From the NCBI GenBank assembly GCA_014896315.1, contig JADBKP010000006.1, positions 1 to 64,000 of the forward strand: a stretch of 64,000 nucleotides of DNA. The letters are read 5' to 3'. The notes beneath the pieces are model-generated. The model made no database searches. It worked only from the letters and a program-made list of their open reading frames with translations, and had not been told where the DNA came from. Both the position numbers and the translations under genes were made by a program. Shown here piece by piece: positions 53,079-62,373 of this stretch. Positions within the stretch are counted from its first letter, which is position 1. Each line of letters opens with the position of its first letter. Origin of the DNA: Limnochordales bacterium. GTDB lineage: Bacteria > Bacillota > Limnochordia > Limnochordales > DUMU01.

Positions 53079-55877
53079 GTGGGGGAGAGGGAGAAGCTCC
53101 ATTCCACAGTTCACACGCTGTCCGTTGCCGAACTGGCCGGCTTGCTGCACGTCGACCCGCAGGAGGGGCTCAGCCGGCAGGAAGTGGCTCGCCGCCAGCG
53201 GGAGTACGGGCCGAACCTGCTGCCGGAGAAGAAAGGGCCGCCTTTGTGGGCTCTCCTCGTCGAACAATTCGAGGATTTCATGGTGCTAGTGCTCCTTGCT
53301 GCCACCAGCATCTCCTTCTTACTGGGCGAGACAGCGGACGCCCTCACCATTCTGGCCATCGTCATCCTCAACGCGGTGCTTGGGTTCGTGCAGGAGTATA
53401 AGGCTGAACGGTCGCTGCAAGCCCTGCGTCGTCTCCACGTCCCCCACTGCCGGGTGTTGCGCGAAGGTCGCGAGGAGATCGTCCCCTCCGCCGAGATTGT
53501 ACCCGGGGACGTGATCCGGCTGGAAGCCGGAGATAGAGTGATGGCCGACGCCCGCCTGATCGAGGCATTCGGGTTGGAATGCGACGAGGCCTCGCTCACG
53601 GGAGAGTCGGTCCCGGTTGAGAAGACTGCTCACTGGATCGGCCGCGGCGATGAAGGTGTCGGAGACCGGCGCAACCTCGTCTTCATGGGGACGACCGTCA
53701 CTCGCGGAACAGCTCTGGCACTGGTCTATGCGACCGGCGAGCGGACCGAACTCGGGCAAGTCGCGCACATGCTGCAGGAGGCCGGGGAGGGGCCGACTCC
53801 CCTGCAAGTCCGACTGGAACAACTGGGGCGGTGGCTGCTGGCGGCGGCCGGGCTGACGGTAGGCGCTGTCTTCGTCGCCGGAGTCTGGCAGGGGCGTTCG
53901 GTGTACGAGATGTTCCTCACCGGCGTGAGCCTGGCCGTAGCGGCCATACCGGAGGGGCTGCCCGCTGTCGTGACGATCACCCTGGCCCTGGGGGTTCAGC
54001 GAATGATCCGGCGGCGGGCTATCATTCGCCGCTTGCCGGCCGTAGAAACCCTCGGATGCGTCACGGTGATCTGTTCGGATAAGACGGGGACGTTGACGGA
54101 AAACCAGATGACGGTAAAGAAGCTCTGGTTCGCGGATGGAACCGTCGCCACCGTCGAAGGCAGCGGCTATGAGCCTGTGGGTCGTATCCACCTCTCAGCC
54201 CACGAGGAACAAACGGCGGGAACCCTGGCACGCGCCGTGGAGATTGCGGCTCTCTGCAACCATGCGGAAGTGCGTCCCGATGATAGTGGCAGCTGGATGG
54301 CAGTGGGTGACCCAACGGAGGCAGCTTTGCTGGTCTTTGCCCGCAAGGCCGGATGGCCTAAGGGAGATGCCGCCGGCTACAGGATGGTGGGTGAAATCCC
54401 CTTTGAGTCCGAGCGCCGGCGCATGTCGGTCATAGTTAGGACCCCAGCGGGTGGCTATCGGTTGCTAATCAAGGGGGCTCCCGACACAATACTGAGCCGC
54501 TCTCACTTCGTGGAGGTGCCCGGGCTGGTGGTAGCGGGAGACGAGATGACGGCTCCAATCTGTCGCCGCCGGCCTCTGGGAGCAGGCGAAAAGCAGCGCA
54601 TAGTGAATGCGAGCAGCCAGATGGCTCAGGCGGCTCTCCGGGTTCTTGCCCTTGCCTATCGTGACCTTCCGGCTTCACCTGCGACGGAAAGGATGCTCAG
54701 GCGGCTCGACCCGGACGAGCTGGAAAGCGGTCTCACCTTTGTGGGCCTGGTAGGAATGATGGACCCGCCTCGCCCGCAGGCGATCGCCGCCGTGCGGAAG
54801 GCCCGCCGTGCCGGCATCCGGCCAGTGATGGTGACCGGTGATCATAAAGAAACGGCCCTGGCCATCGCCCGGGCCATCGGGCTGGACATCTCGACCGGGG
54901 CAGTGACCGGGCAGGAGATCGAGGCGATGGACGACCGCGCCCTGGAGCAGATCGTCCGGAAGGTACAGGTCTTCGCCAGGGTGTCGCCCCGGCACAAGCT
55001 GCGTATCGTTCAAGCGCTCCGACGGCAGGGTGAGATCGTTGCTATGACCGGCGATGGAATCAACGATGCTCCAGCAGTGAGGGAAGCACACATCGGCATT
55101 GCCATGGGGCTAATCGGTACCGAAGTTACCAAGGAAGCTTCCGATATGGTGCTGGCCGACGACAACTTCGCCACCATCGTCGCCGCCGTAGAGGAGGGGC
55201 GGGCGATTTACGAGAACATTCGCAAGAGTATCCGCTACCTTCTCTCGTGCAATGCTGGTGAGGTCATCGCCATGTTTGTCGCCGCTGTGGCCGGGTGGCC
55301 GCTTCCGTTGCTGCCCATTCAGATTCTCTGGATGAACCTGGTAACTGATGGCCTACCAGCCCTAGCTCTTGCCGTTGACCCAGCGGAGCCTGGCACGATG
55401 GAAAGGCCGCCCCGGCCACCGCAGGAGGGAGTTTTCTCCCGGGGATTGGGCGCCCGCATCCTGGGGCGGGGGCTTGTCATCGGTCTGTCTACCCTGGCGG
55501 TCTTCTTGTGGCAGCTGCTGGCATCCCCCGGCAATCTGATGCGGGCTCAGACGGTAGCCTTCAACGCCCTGGTCTTTTCTCAGCTCCTGTTTGTATTCCA
55601 GACCCGTTCGGAACGGCTCTCTTTCTTCGCCGTAGGAGTATCCGGCAATCCCATGCTGTTGCTGGCCGCACTCGGGAGTGCGCTCATGCAACTGGCTACC
55701 GTCTACTGGACTCCGCTTGCTGCCCACTTCCACACCGTTCCGCTGGGGGTTCGCGAGTGGCAGGCCATCTTCCTCGCCTCTGCCTGGCCGATTGCCTTCG
55801 ACGGTCTGATCTACCTGTGCCGGCAAGCTGCTGCCTACTTCTGGTTGCGCCTGCGCCCGAGAGGAGCTCAGTTGTGA
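53079..55877 (+). CDS. P-type Ca2+-transporting ATPase (type IIA)
   Basis: 932 residues. Actuator motif LTGESVPVEK, phosphorylation site CSDKTGTLTENQMT, hinge GDGINDAPAV. Calcium-site residues of the SERCA type are present: AAIPEGLPA in M4, NAGEV in M5 and NLVTDGLPA in M6, which supports Ca2+ rather than Na+/K+ specificity. An N-terminal cation-ATPase domain (LLHVDPQEGLSRQEVARRQREYGPN) precedes M1. The start is GTG 53079 with GAGGTGA upstream. It exports Ca2+ from the cytoplasm; its expression neighbours are divergent (rqcH) and the yicC cluster follows 105 bases later. Confidence 0.95.
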   Translation: MGEREKLHSTVHTLSVAELAGLLHVDPQEGLSRQEVARRQREYGPNLLPEKKGPPLWALLVEQFEDFMVLVLLAATSISFLLGETADALTILAIVILNAVLGFVQEYKAERSLQALRRLHVPHCRVLREGREEIVPSAEIVPGDVIRLEAGDRVMADARLIEAFGLECDEASLTGESVPVEKTAHWIGRGDEGVGDRRNLVFMGTTVTRGTALALVYATGERTELGQVAHMLQEAGEGPTPLQVRLEQLGRWLLAAAGLTVGAVFVAGVWQGRSVYEMFLTGVSLAVAAIPEGLPAVVTITLALGVQRMIRRRAIIRRLPAVETLGCVTVICSDKTGTLTENQMTVKKLWFADGTVATVEGSGYEPVGRIHLSAHEEQTAGTLARAVEIAALCNHAEVRPDDSGSWMAVGDPTEAALLVFARKAGWPKGDAAGYRMVGEIPFESERRRMSVIVRTPAGGYRLLIKGAPDTILSRSHFVEVPGLVVAGDEMTAPICRRRPLGAGEKQRIVNASSQMAQAALRVLALAYRDLPASPATERMLRRLDPDELESGLTFVGLVGMMDPPRPQAIAAVRKARRAGIRPVMVTGDHKETALAIARAIGLDISTGAVTGQEIEAMDDRALEQIVRKVQVFARVSPRHKLRIVQALRRQGEIVAMTGDGINDAPAVREAHIGIAMGLIGTEVTKEASDMVLADDNFATIVAAVEEGRAIYENIRKSIRYLLSCNAGEVIAMFVAAVAGWPLPLLPIQILWMNLVTDGLPALALAVDPAEPGTMERPPRPPQEGVFSRGLGARILGRGLVIGLSTLAVFLWQLLASPGNLMRAQTVAFNALVFSQLLFVFQTRSERLSFFAVGVSGNPMLLLAALGSALMQLATVYWTPLAAHFHTVPLGVREWQAIFLASAWPIAFDGLIYLCRQAAAYFWLRLRPRGAQL

Positions 55878-55982
55878 AGCTCCTCACGCTTTTCCACACA
55901 TCGCTTGCCTGCTAGAATAGCGGTAGCCCGGGGTGATTCGCCTCGAGCCGAACAACGGGCGGCAGGGAAAAGAGGTACGCCG

Positions 55983-56906
55983 GTGCTCTACAGCATGACT
56001 GGATACGGGGAGGCCATGCTCCAACGGGCCGGTTACACGCTGCGGGCCGAAATCCGTTCCCTCAACCACAGGGGTTTCGATTGGTCCGCGCGCCTTCCGG
56101 CGATCCTGCTCCCAGTAGAAGATAGATTGCGACAAGTGGTGCATGGGTATATACATCGCGGACGTGTGGAAATTTCCGTTACGCTGGAGGAATTCGCTGG
56201 TCAGGGAAGAAATCTCTCTTTGAACCGGCCTCTGGCGGAAGCGCTGCTGCGGGCGGCGGGCGAGGCGATCGCCGCGGGCAAGGAAGTCTTCCTGGGACAG
56301 GGGCTTGCAGTGGAAGAGGAAGCGAGGCTGGGCCAGTGGATCTGGCCGTGGCTTCTCAGCTTTCCGGGAGTAGTGGTGGCCCGGGAAGAGAGGTGCGATC
56401 CTGACCTGGAAGAAGCGGCTGTCGAGGTAGTGGCCCAGGCAGCGGCGCGCGTGCGGGAGCGGCGGCGAGCCGAAGGCCAACGCCTCGAAGAGGAGTTGCT
56501 GCAGCGCCTGGCGGAATTGGACAGGCATTACCAGGCGATGGTCCGGAGAGCCCCGGAGCTGCCCCGGGTCTACCGCGAGCGTCTCTGGAAACGGTGGCTG
56601 GAGCTGCAACCGCAAGCTATGTCCCCGGAAGACGAACAGGCTCTGGCCCGGGAACTCGCGTTGCTCGTAGATCGCAGCGATATCCGCGAGGAAATGGTGC
56701 GCCTCGGGGCTCACCTAGCAGCTATGCGCCAAGCGTTGGAGCTTTGCGAGCCGGTGGGAAAGCGGCTGGACTTTCTCGCCCAGGAGATTAACCGGGAGCT
56801 GACGACGATTGCCAGCAAAGCCCAGGATCTGGAGATGGCGCAGCTGGTGGTGGAAGCCAAGGCCGAGGTGGAGAGAGTCCGGGAGCAACTGGCCAACGTG
56901 GAGTGA
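55983..56906 (+). CDS. yicC: YicC-family endoribonuclease
   Basis: 308 residues. GTG at 55983 with AGAGGT upstream gives the usual start VLYSMTGYGEA; the track start at 55905 is longer than the family. Conserved parts: EIRSLNHRGFDWSARLP in the N-terminal domain and, at the C-terminus, DIREEMVRLGAHL, GKRLDFLAQEINRELTTIASKA (DUF1732). Members cleave RNA. It opens the yicC-mihF-remA-gmk-rpoZ-priA-def-fmt-rsmB run. Confidence 0.95.
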   Translation: MLYSMTGYGEAMLQRAGYTLRAEIRSLNHRGFDWSARLPAILLPVEDRLRQVVHGYIHRGRVEISVTLEEFAGQGRNLSLNRPLAEALLRAAGEAIAAGKEVFLGQGLAVEEEARLGQWIWPWLLSFPGVVVAREERCDPDLEEAAVEVVAQAAARVRERRRAEGQRLEEELLQRLAELDRHYQAMVRRAPELPRVYRERLWKRWLELQPQAMSPEDEQALARELALLVDRSDIREEMVRLGAHLAAMRQALELCEPVGKRLDFLAQEINRELTTIASKAQDLEMAQLVVEAKAEVERVREQLANVE

Positions 56907-56926
56907 CACGGAGGAGGTGCAGGCTA

Positions 56927-57235
56927 ATGGCGTTGCCCAAGTTGACCATGCAGCAGAAGCAACAAGCACTGGCGAAGGCGCAGGAGATGAGGGCTCAGCG
57001 CGCTTCACTCCGCCGGCGGCTCAAGAAAGGTGAGCTCCGGCTGGGAGACGTCCTCTCTGATGAGAACAACGAAGTTGTGGCACGGATGAAGGTTTCCTAT
57101 CTTATCCAGTCTCTGCCGCAAGTGGGCAAGGTGCGTGCACAGCAGATCATGGAGGAACTAGGTATCCATGCTAGCCGTAGAGTAAAGGGGCTTGGCAAGC
57201 GGCAGCGGTCCGCTCTGTTGGAAAAACTTGGCTGA
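56927..57235 (+). CDS. mihF: integration host factor, actinobacterial type (mIHF)
   Basis: 102 residues from ATG 56927 (GGAGGTG upstream). The N-terminal helix is rich in Lys/Gln (LTMQQKQQALAKAQEMRAQRA), followed by the S13-like H2TH fold: GDVLSDENNEVVARMKVSYLIQSLPQVGKVRAQQIMEELGI. mIHF binds and bends DNA and is essential for nucleoid structure in mycobacteria and Streptomyces. In actinobacteria it also precedes gmk and rpoZ, as here with remA in between. In Firmicutes it is limited to certain lineages. Confidence 0.93.
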   Translation: MALPKLTMQQKQQALAKAQEMRAQRASLRRRLKKGELRLGDVLSDENNEVVARMKVSYLIQSLPQVGKVRAQQIMEELGIHASRRVKGLGKRQRSALLEKLG

Positions 57236-57382
57236 CGGTGGGTTTTGCTCATCCAGCCACCGATGTATTATGTAGGCAGCCTTGACGATCAGGCCTGAAG
57301 TGACGGCCTGTCCGGAGTCCGGGCACAGCCACGGTCCGGATAGGCTCTTTCGTCTTCCCGATCCGGGGGGAGTATTGCTTTC

Positions 57383-57664
57383 ATGGAAATCCGGTTGATT
57401 AACATTGGGTTTGGTAATACTGTTTCTGCCCACCGGATTGTTGCAGTGGTTAGCCCCGAATCCGCGCCCATCAAGCGTATTGTTCAGGATGCCCGGGATC
57501 GGGGAAGGCTGATCGACGCCACTTACGGTCGCCGCACCCGGGCAGTGATCATAACCGACAGCGATCATGTGATCCTATCGTCGGTTCAACCGGAAACTGT
57601 GTCCAGCCGTTTGCTGCAGAAGGACCGGCCGGAGAGTCCGGCAGGATCAGAGAAGGTCGAGTAG
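57383..57664 (+). CDS. remA: extracellular matrix regulator RemA
   Basis: 93 residues, DUF370 family. [39 protein letters not shown] and [21 protein letters not shown] are the family core. In B. subtilis RemA is a DNA-binding activator of biofilm-matrix and osmoprotection genes that forms ring-shaped oligomers. A GGGGGAG lies ahead of ATG 57383. A gap of 147 bases separates it from mihF, and gmk follows after 32 bases. Its tail after residue 78 is not conserved. Confidence 0.95.
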   Translation: MEIRLINIGFGNTVSAHRIVAVVSPESAPIKRIVQDARDRGRLIDATYGRRTRAVIITDSDHVILSSVQPETVSSRLLQKDRPESPAGSEKVE

Positions 57665-57696
57665 ACGTCGGCGAGGGCGGGTTAGGGGGCAGGAGA

Positions 57697-58350
57697 GTGC
57701 GTCGCGGGTTTCTCCTTGTGGTATCCGGGCCTTCCGGAGTAGGTAAGAACCGACTCATCAGCGAGTTGCGCAAGCGGATGCCGGATATCCTCTATTCCGT
57801 ATCCGCAACTACAAGGCAGCCGCGGCCCGGCGAAGTGCATGGTGTGGATTATTACTTCATGAGCGATGAAGAGTTTACCCGCTGGGTGGAAGAGGATCGT
57901 TTCCTCGAGTGGGCGGAGTACTGCGGGCGCCGCTACGGTACTCCCCTGCTTTTTATAGAAGAGGCGCTTGCTCAAGGTCATACAGTAGCTCTTGATGTGG
58001 AGACCCAGGGGGCAGTCCGGATTCGCCAGCGCGTACCTGAAGCCGTCCTGGTTTTTGTCATGCCTCCCTCCCTGGCCGAGTTGCGCCATCGCCTGGAGAG
58101 ACGTGGTACGGAGGCGGACGAAGCGATTCTGAAGCGGTTGCAATCTGCCGCGGAAGAGCTGGAGAAGGTAAAGGACTACGACTACGTGGTTCTCAATGAC
58201 TCCTTGGAGGCTGCGGTTGGCGCACTGGCCGCTATCGTTCAGGCGGAACGCCTGCGGGTACACCGGAGTGATTACAGCGATTTGCTGGCCTCGATCCACG
58301 CCGAGGCAGAGAGGCTGAAACCATGCCCCGGTCGGATCAACTCGGATTAA
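57697..58350 (+). CDS. gmk: guanylate kinase
   Basis: 217 residues converting GMP to GDP. GMP-binding segments SATTRQPRPGEVHGVDYYF and EYCGRRYGTP are normal, as is LDVETQGAVRIRQR. The P-loop reads GPSGVGKNRL, where relatives have GKGT or GKST/GKSS: the Ser/Thr that coordinates Mg2+ is not at its usual position. Start GTG 57697 with AGGAG very close. Located between remA and rpoZ, the conserved order. Confidence 0.94.
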   Translation: MRRGFLLVVSGPSGVGKNRLISELRKRMPDILYSVSATTRQPRPGEVHGVDYYFMSDEEFTRWVEEDRFLEWAEYCGRRYGTPLLFIEEALAQGHTVALDVETQGAVRIRQRVPEAVLVFVMPPSLAELRHRLERRGTEADEAILKRLQSAAEELEKVKDYDYVVLNDSLEAAVGALAAIVQAERLRVHRSDYSDLLASIHAEAERLKPCPGRINSD

Positions 58351-58431
58351 ATCCGCCGACTTCCTGTCTGCACTGGGGACCTTGCATCCGTCCGCCGGTG
58401 ACGATACTGATATAGAGGTAGAGGGAGCGTG

Positions 58432-58653
58432 ATGCCTGTGTCCATCATCGATCAGCCTCCCATCGAGGTATTGCGGGAGAAGGTTGATAGCCGCTACACG
58501 CTGGTAGTGGCAGCGGCTAAACGGGCGCGGCAGCTGGTCAACCAGGCGCCGCCGCTCGTGAACCCGAACGGCAAGAAGCCGGTCAGCATCGCGCTGGAAG
58601 AGATCGCTCGGGATCTGGTCAAGTACGAGCGGACCCGGACGGGTATCAAATGA
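58432..58653 (+). CDS. rpoZ: RNA polymerase omega subunit
   Basis: 73 residues. The signature VDSRYTLVVAAAKRARQLVNQ and KKPVSIALEEIARDLV identify omega, which helps assemble and stabilise RNA polymerase. ATG 58432 is chosen over the GTG at 58429, with GAGGGAG upstream. The stop overlaps the priA start by 4 bases (ATGA). In most Firmicutes coaBC sits at this junction; it is absent here. Confidence 0.94.
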   Translation: MPVSIIDQPPIEVLREKVDSRYTLVVAAAKRARQLVNQAPPLVNPNGKKPVSIALEEIARDLVKYERTRTGIK

Positions 58654-60854
58654 GCAAGGCTCGTATTGCCCGCGTGGTTCTTGACAGGGCCGGCCTGCCA
58701 GGGGCACGGCCCTTAGATTATCTCGTGCCGGAGAATTGGTCCGATGACATCCTTGGCAGGCGGGTCAGGGCGCCGCTCGGCCGGCAACAAGCACTGGGCT
58801 GGGTGGTTGAGATCACCAACACCACAGCCGTGCCCGCAGATCAACTCAAGCCCCTTCTCCGGCTGGTTGACGAAGAGCCCTGCCTGACGGTGGAGCTTCT
58901 CGAAACAGCCCGCTACGTTGCTGCCGTCACCCTTGCGCCTCTACACGAAGGCCTCAAGCTGGTCTCGCCTCCTGACCAGGGCCGCGTTCGCCGGGGCGGG
59001 CGGGCCTACTCCCGCCCTCAGTCGAAGGGTGGAGCGACCGGCGAGTCCGCAGGTCCGCAAGGGGCTGTCCACGGAGAAGCGGATGACGCGAGCATGCAGG
59101 AGTCTGGCGTCAGTGAGCTGTGCGAGGAGTGGGAGTCGGTGGCCGGGGGGCTCGTACCGGCCTCGCCGTTTGTACCGGTGCGCCCCCTCAGCCTGACGCA
59201 AGCTCAACAGCAGGCGGTCTCTCAGCTGCTGGCTGCCCTGGCGGCAGGCGAATACCAGGAGTTTCTGCTTCACGGTGTGACCGGCAGCGGCAAGACGGAA
59301 GTCTATCTCCAGCTGATGGAGGCCGTGGTCGAGCGAGGACTCGGAGCGATCATTCTCGTACCTGAGATTGCGCTGACCCCACAGACCGTAGCTCGATTCC
59401 GTGCACGTTTCGGCGCTGAGAAAGTGGCCCTGCTTCACCACCGGCTGGCGCCGGCGCAGCGGGCTGCGGAATGGTGGCGGGTACGCCAGGGTGAGGCCCG
59501 GATCGTGGTCGGCCCCCGTTCGGCAGTCTTTGCCCCCGTGGACAAGCTGGGGGTGATCGTGATCGACGAAGAGCACGAGACCTCTTACAAACAAGAAGAA
59601 TCCCCCCGCTATCATGCCCGCGACGTCGCCCGGTTCCGCTGCCGCTGGCACGGAGCTCTCCTTGTCCTTGGTACGGCCACGCCCTCCCTGGAAACCTACT
59701 ACGAGGCCCGCCGCGGGCGAATACAGTTGCTCCAGCTACCGCAACGGATAGCCGGAGGGCTGCCCCGGGTCACCCTGGTGGACATGCGCAAGGAAGCGGC
59801 GACCCGGCTAGGCAGCCCTTTCAGCGAGCGACTGCAAGTGAGGCTCACCGAAGAAGTCGAGTCGGGCAATCAGGTGATCCTTTTCCTCAACCGTCGGGGA
59901 ACAGCGGCTTTTCTACTCTGCCGCCGCTGCGGGGAGGTGGTCTACTGCACCAACTGCCAGGTTTCCCTCACATACCACGCCCGTCCGGCTACTTTACGCT
60001 GTCACTACTGCGGTGCGGTGCGAGCGGTGCCAAAGCAGTGCCCTGCCTGCGGAGAGGCAGGCGGGCTGCATCTGTGGGGCGTAGGCACGGAACGGATCGA
60101 GGCGGCAGTTCAGGAGTTGCTTCCCCATGCCCGTGTTGCCCGGCTGGACGCGGATACCACCCGCAGGCGGGGGTCGTTTGAAGAGATTCTCGGCCGCTTT
60201 GCCCGGCGCGAAGTGGATGTGCTGGTAGGTACCCAGATGGTTGCCAAAGGGCTCGATTTTCCTCACGTAACGTTGGTAGGTGTGATCGGCGCCGATATTT
60301 CGCTGGGGTTTCCCGATTTACGCTCGGCGGAAAGAACTTTTCAACTACTGACCCAGGTAGCCGGGCGGGCGGGCCGGGCGGCGGCCGGGGAGGTTATTAT
60401 TCAGACGTACAACCCCGACCAGTACAGTATCTTGCTGGCAAGCAGACAGGACTATCAAGCGTTTTACATGAAGGAGATCGGCTTGCGCCGGTTGCTCCGT
60501 TACCCGCCCTTCACAGTGCTGGCGCGCCTTGTCTTCAGCGGTGAGCAGGAAGGGCCTGTCGAAGAGCTGGCGCGTGTGACCGCGGAAGAACTGAAATCTG
60601 CCGGTGCCCGGGCGGCCGAGGGGGCGGCGATTTCGCCCCTTGACGAAGATCGCGTGGAGATCATCGGGCCAGCCCCGGCGCCGATCCCGCGGCTGAAGCG
60701 CAGATATCGATGGCACCTCCTGCTCAAGGCGTGGTCAAAGGAGAGACTGCTCGCTCTCCTGACTGCCTGGGACGGCCAGACGCGCTCCCGGGCGGCCGGA
60801 CGCGGCAAGCAAGTGAGAATCAGTATCGACATCGATCCTGTCTCAATGGTATAA
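58650..60854 (+). CDS. priA: primosomal replication protein N' (PriA helicase)
   Basis: 734 residues. The N-terminal DNA-binding domain (VVLDRAGLPGARPLDYLVP), an unusually variable linker of about 80 residues rich in Gly/Ser/Glu (around 105-185), then the helicase: GVTGSGKTEVYLQ, VIDEEHETSYKQEESPRY, GTATPSLETYY, the zinc-binding cysteines CRRCGEVVYCTNC and CHYCG/CPACG, and QVAGRAGR. It restarts stalled replication forks by loading the replicative helicase. It overlaps rpoZ by 4 bases. Confidence 0.97.
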   Translation: MSKARIARVVLDRAGLPGARPLDYLVPENWSDDILGRRVRAPLGRQQALGWVVEITNTTAVPADQLKPLLRLVDEEPCLTVELLETARYVAAVTLAPLHEGLKLVSPPDQGRVRRGGRAYSRPQSKGGATGESAGPQGAVHGEADDASMQESGVSELCEEWESVAGGLVPASPFVPVRPLSLTQAQQQAVSQLLAALAAGEYQEFLLHGVTGSGKTEVYLQLMEAVVERGLGAIILVPEIALTPQTVARFRARFGAEKVALLHHRLAPAQRAAEWWRVRQGEARIVVGPRSAVFAPVDKLGVIVIDEEHETSYKQEESPRYHARDVARFRCRWHGALLVLGTATPSLETYYEARRGRIQLLQLPQRIAGGLPRVTLVDMRKEAATRLGSPFSERLQVRLTEEVESGNQVILFLNRRGTAAFLLCRRCGEVVYCTNCQVSLTYHARPATLRCHYCGAVRAVPKQCPACGEAGGLHLWGVGTERIEAAVQELLPHARVARLDADTTRRRGSFEEILGRFARREVDVLVGTQMVAKGLDFPHVTLVGVIGADISLGFPDLRSAERTFQLLTQVAGRAGRAAAGEVIIQTYNPDQYSILLASRQDYQAFYMKEIGLRRLLRYPPFTVLARLVFSGEQEGPVEELARVTAEELKSAGARAAEGAAISPLDEDRVEIIGPAPAPIPRLKRRYRWHLLLKAWSKERLLALLTAWDGQTRSRAAGRGKQVRISIDIDPVSMV

Positions 60855-60855
60855 T
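60826..60855 (+). promoter_or_regulatory. possible promoter for def-fmt-rsmB inside priA end
   Basis: TCGACA at 60826-60831 and TATAAT at 60850-60855 with an 18-base spacer. The -10 box spans the priA stop codon; def starts 27 bases further on. Confidence 0.6.
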
Positions 60856-60881
60856 CGGTCGGTTCGGAAGGAGGGGCGAGA

Positions 60882-61391
60882 GTGGCGGTACTTCGCATCC
60901 GGCTCGAAGGGGACCCGGTACTGCGCCAGGTGGCTAAGCCCGTCCCCAGGGTTACCCGGCGCATACGCAAGTTGATACACGATATGAAGGAGACTATGTA
61001 CAAGGCGAACGGAGTAGGGTTGGCCGCGCCACAGGTAGGAGTCTCCGAGAGAGTGATTGTGGTGGACACCGGCGAAGGATTCCTGGCGCTGGTTAACCCT
61101 GTTATCGAGTATATGGAAGGTACACAGGTGGATGTGGAGGGCTGTCTCAGCATTCCAGGCGTCCTGGGTTATGTGGAAAGAGCAGATCGCGTCGTGGTGA
61201 GCGGATTGGATGAGGATGGTCGCAGCCGCCGGGTGGAGGCGCGCGGCTTCATGGCCCGCGCGCTACAGCACGAAATCGATCATCTCGACGGGATTCTCTT
61301 CACGGACAAGGCAACCATGGTGTGGCGTGAGGAAAGCGTGGATCGAGTGGAGCGGCCGGTCGAGGCCGCAGAGCGTCTAGAACAGAGATAG
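60882..61391 (+). CDS. def: peptide deformylase
   Basis: 169 residues. All three metal-site motifs are intact: NGVGLAAPQVG, EGCLSIPG and QHEIDHLDG. It removes the formyl group from nascent N-terminal methionine, and its substrate is supplied by Fmt encoded next. GTG 60882 has AAGGAGG upstream. The C-terminal tail (EESVDRVERPVEAAERLEQ) is acidic and variable. Confidence 0.97.
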   Translation: MAVLRIRLEGDPVLRQVAKPVPRVTRRIRKLIHDMKETMYKANGVGLAAPQVGVSERVIVVDTGEGFLALVNPVIEYMEGTQVDVEGCLSIPGVLGYVERADRVVVSGLDEDGRSRRVEARGFMARALQHEIDHLDGILFTDKATMVWREESVDRVERPVEAAERLEQR

Positions 61392-61407
61392 GGCGGGATC
61401 AGCTCGT

Positions 61408-62373
61408 ATGCGCATCATCTTCATGGGAACACCCGAATTTGCTGTACCGTCTTTGCAGCAGTTGTACCGCTCCCGCCATACCATTCAACTGGTGGTGACA
61501 CAGCCCGATCGCCCTGCCGGCCGGGGAAAGAAACTGGTTCCGTCTCCCGTTAAAGAGGCGGCTATAGCTTTCGGCCTTCCCGTGCGGCAGCCGGAACGCC
61601 TGTCCACTCCGGAGATCAGGCAGGAGATCGAAGTTCTGCAGCCGGATGCTGTTTGTGTCGTGGCCTTCGGCCAGAAGATCCCCCGCTGGCTGCTTGGTCT
61701 CCCGCGGCACGGCTGTATCAATGTTCACCCGTCCCTGTTGCCGCGCTGGCGCGGCGCATCGCCGGTGGCGGCGACGCTCCTCGCGGGTGATAGCATGACG
61801 GGCGTTACCACGATGCTCCTGGACGAGGGGTGGGACACGGGTCCGCTCCTACTCCAGGTCACCACTCCTGTTGGCCAGGACGAGAATGCCGGAGAGCTGG
61901 AGGAGCGCCTGGCACACCTAGGCGCCCGCCTTCTATTAGACACGCTGGACGGGCTGGAGAAGGGAAGCTTGGTGCCCAAGCCGCAACCAGAAGAAGGCGT
62001 CACGTATGCTCCCAAGGTGACCGACGAGGAGGGGCGGCTGGATTTCACCCGTCCCGCCGAGGAGCTGGTCCGGCGTATTCGTGCCTTTACGCCCGACCCG
62101 GGTGCTTTCACTTTCCTTGGCAGCCAGCGCTTCAAGATCTGGAAGGCTCACGCCGCGACCGATCTGCTACCCGGCGGCGGGGAGGCGGCCGAACCCGGGC
62201 AGGTAGTATCCGTTCACCCCGCGCTGACAATTCGGACCGGCGACGGGTTGCTGGTGGTCGACATGCTGCAGCCGGCGGGTAAACGACCGATGAGCGCTGC
62301 GGACTACCTGCGGGGCCATCCCCTGCCCGTGGGGGCGCGCTTTACCAGTTTTCCCGAAGGTGGCACTGACTGA
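61408..62373 (+). CDS. fmt: methionyl-tRNA formyltransferase
   Basis: 321 residues. Formyl-transferase domain: IIFMGTPEFAVPSLQQL, VTQPDRPAGRGKKL, INVHPSLLPRWRGASPV with the catalytic Asn-His pair, and TGVTTMLLDEGWDTG. A C-terminal OB-fold domain follows. It formylates initiator Met-tRNA. Start ATG 61408, 16 bases after def; its stop overlaps the rsmB start by one base (TGATG). Confidence 0.97.
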   Translation: MRIIFMGTPEFAVPSLQQLYRSRHTIQLVVTQPDRPAGRGKKLVPSPVKEAAIAFGLPVRQPERLSTPEIRQEIEVLQPDAVCVVAFGQKIPRWLLGLPRHGCINVHPSLLPRWRGASPVAATLLAGDSMTGVTTMLLDEGWDTGPLLLQVTTPVGQDENAGELEERLAHLGARLLLDTLDGLEKGSLVPKPQPEEGVTYAPKVTDEEGRLDFTRPAEELVRRIRAFTPDPGAFTFLGSQRFKIWKAHAATDLLPGGGEAAEPGQVVSVHPALTIRTGDGLLVVDMLQPAGKRPMSAADYLRGHPLPVGARFTSFPEGGTD

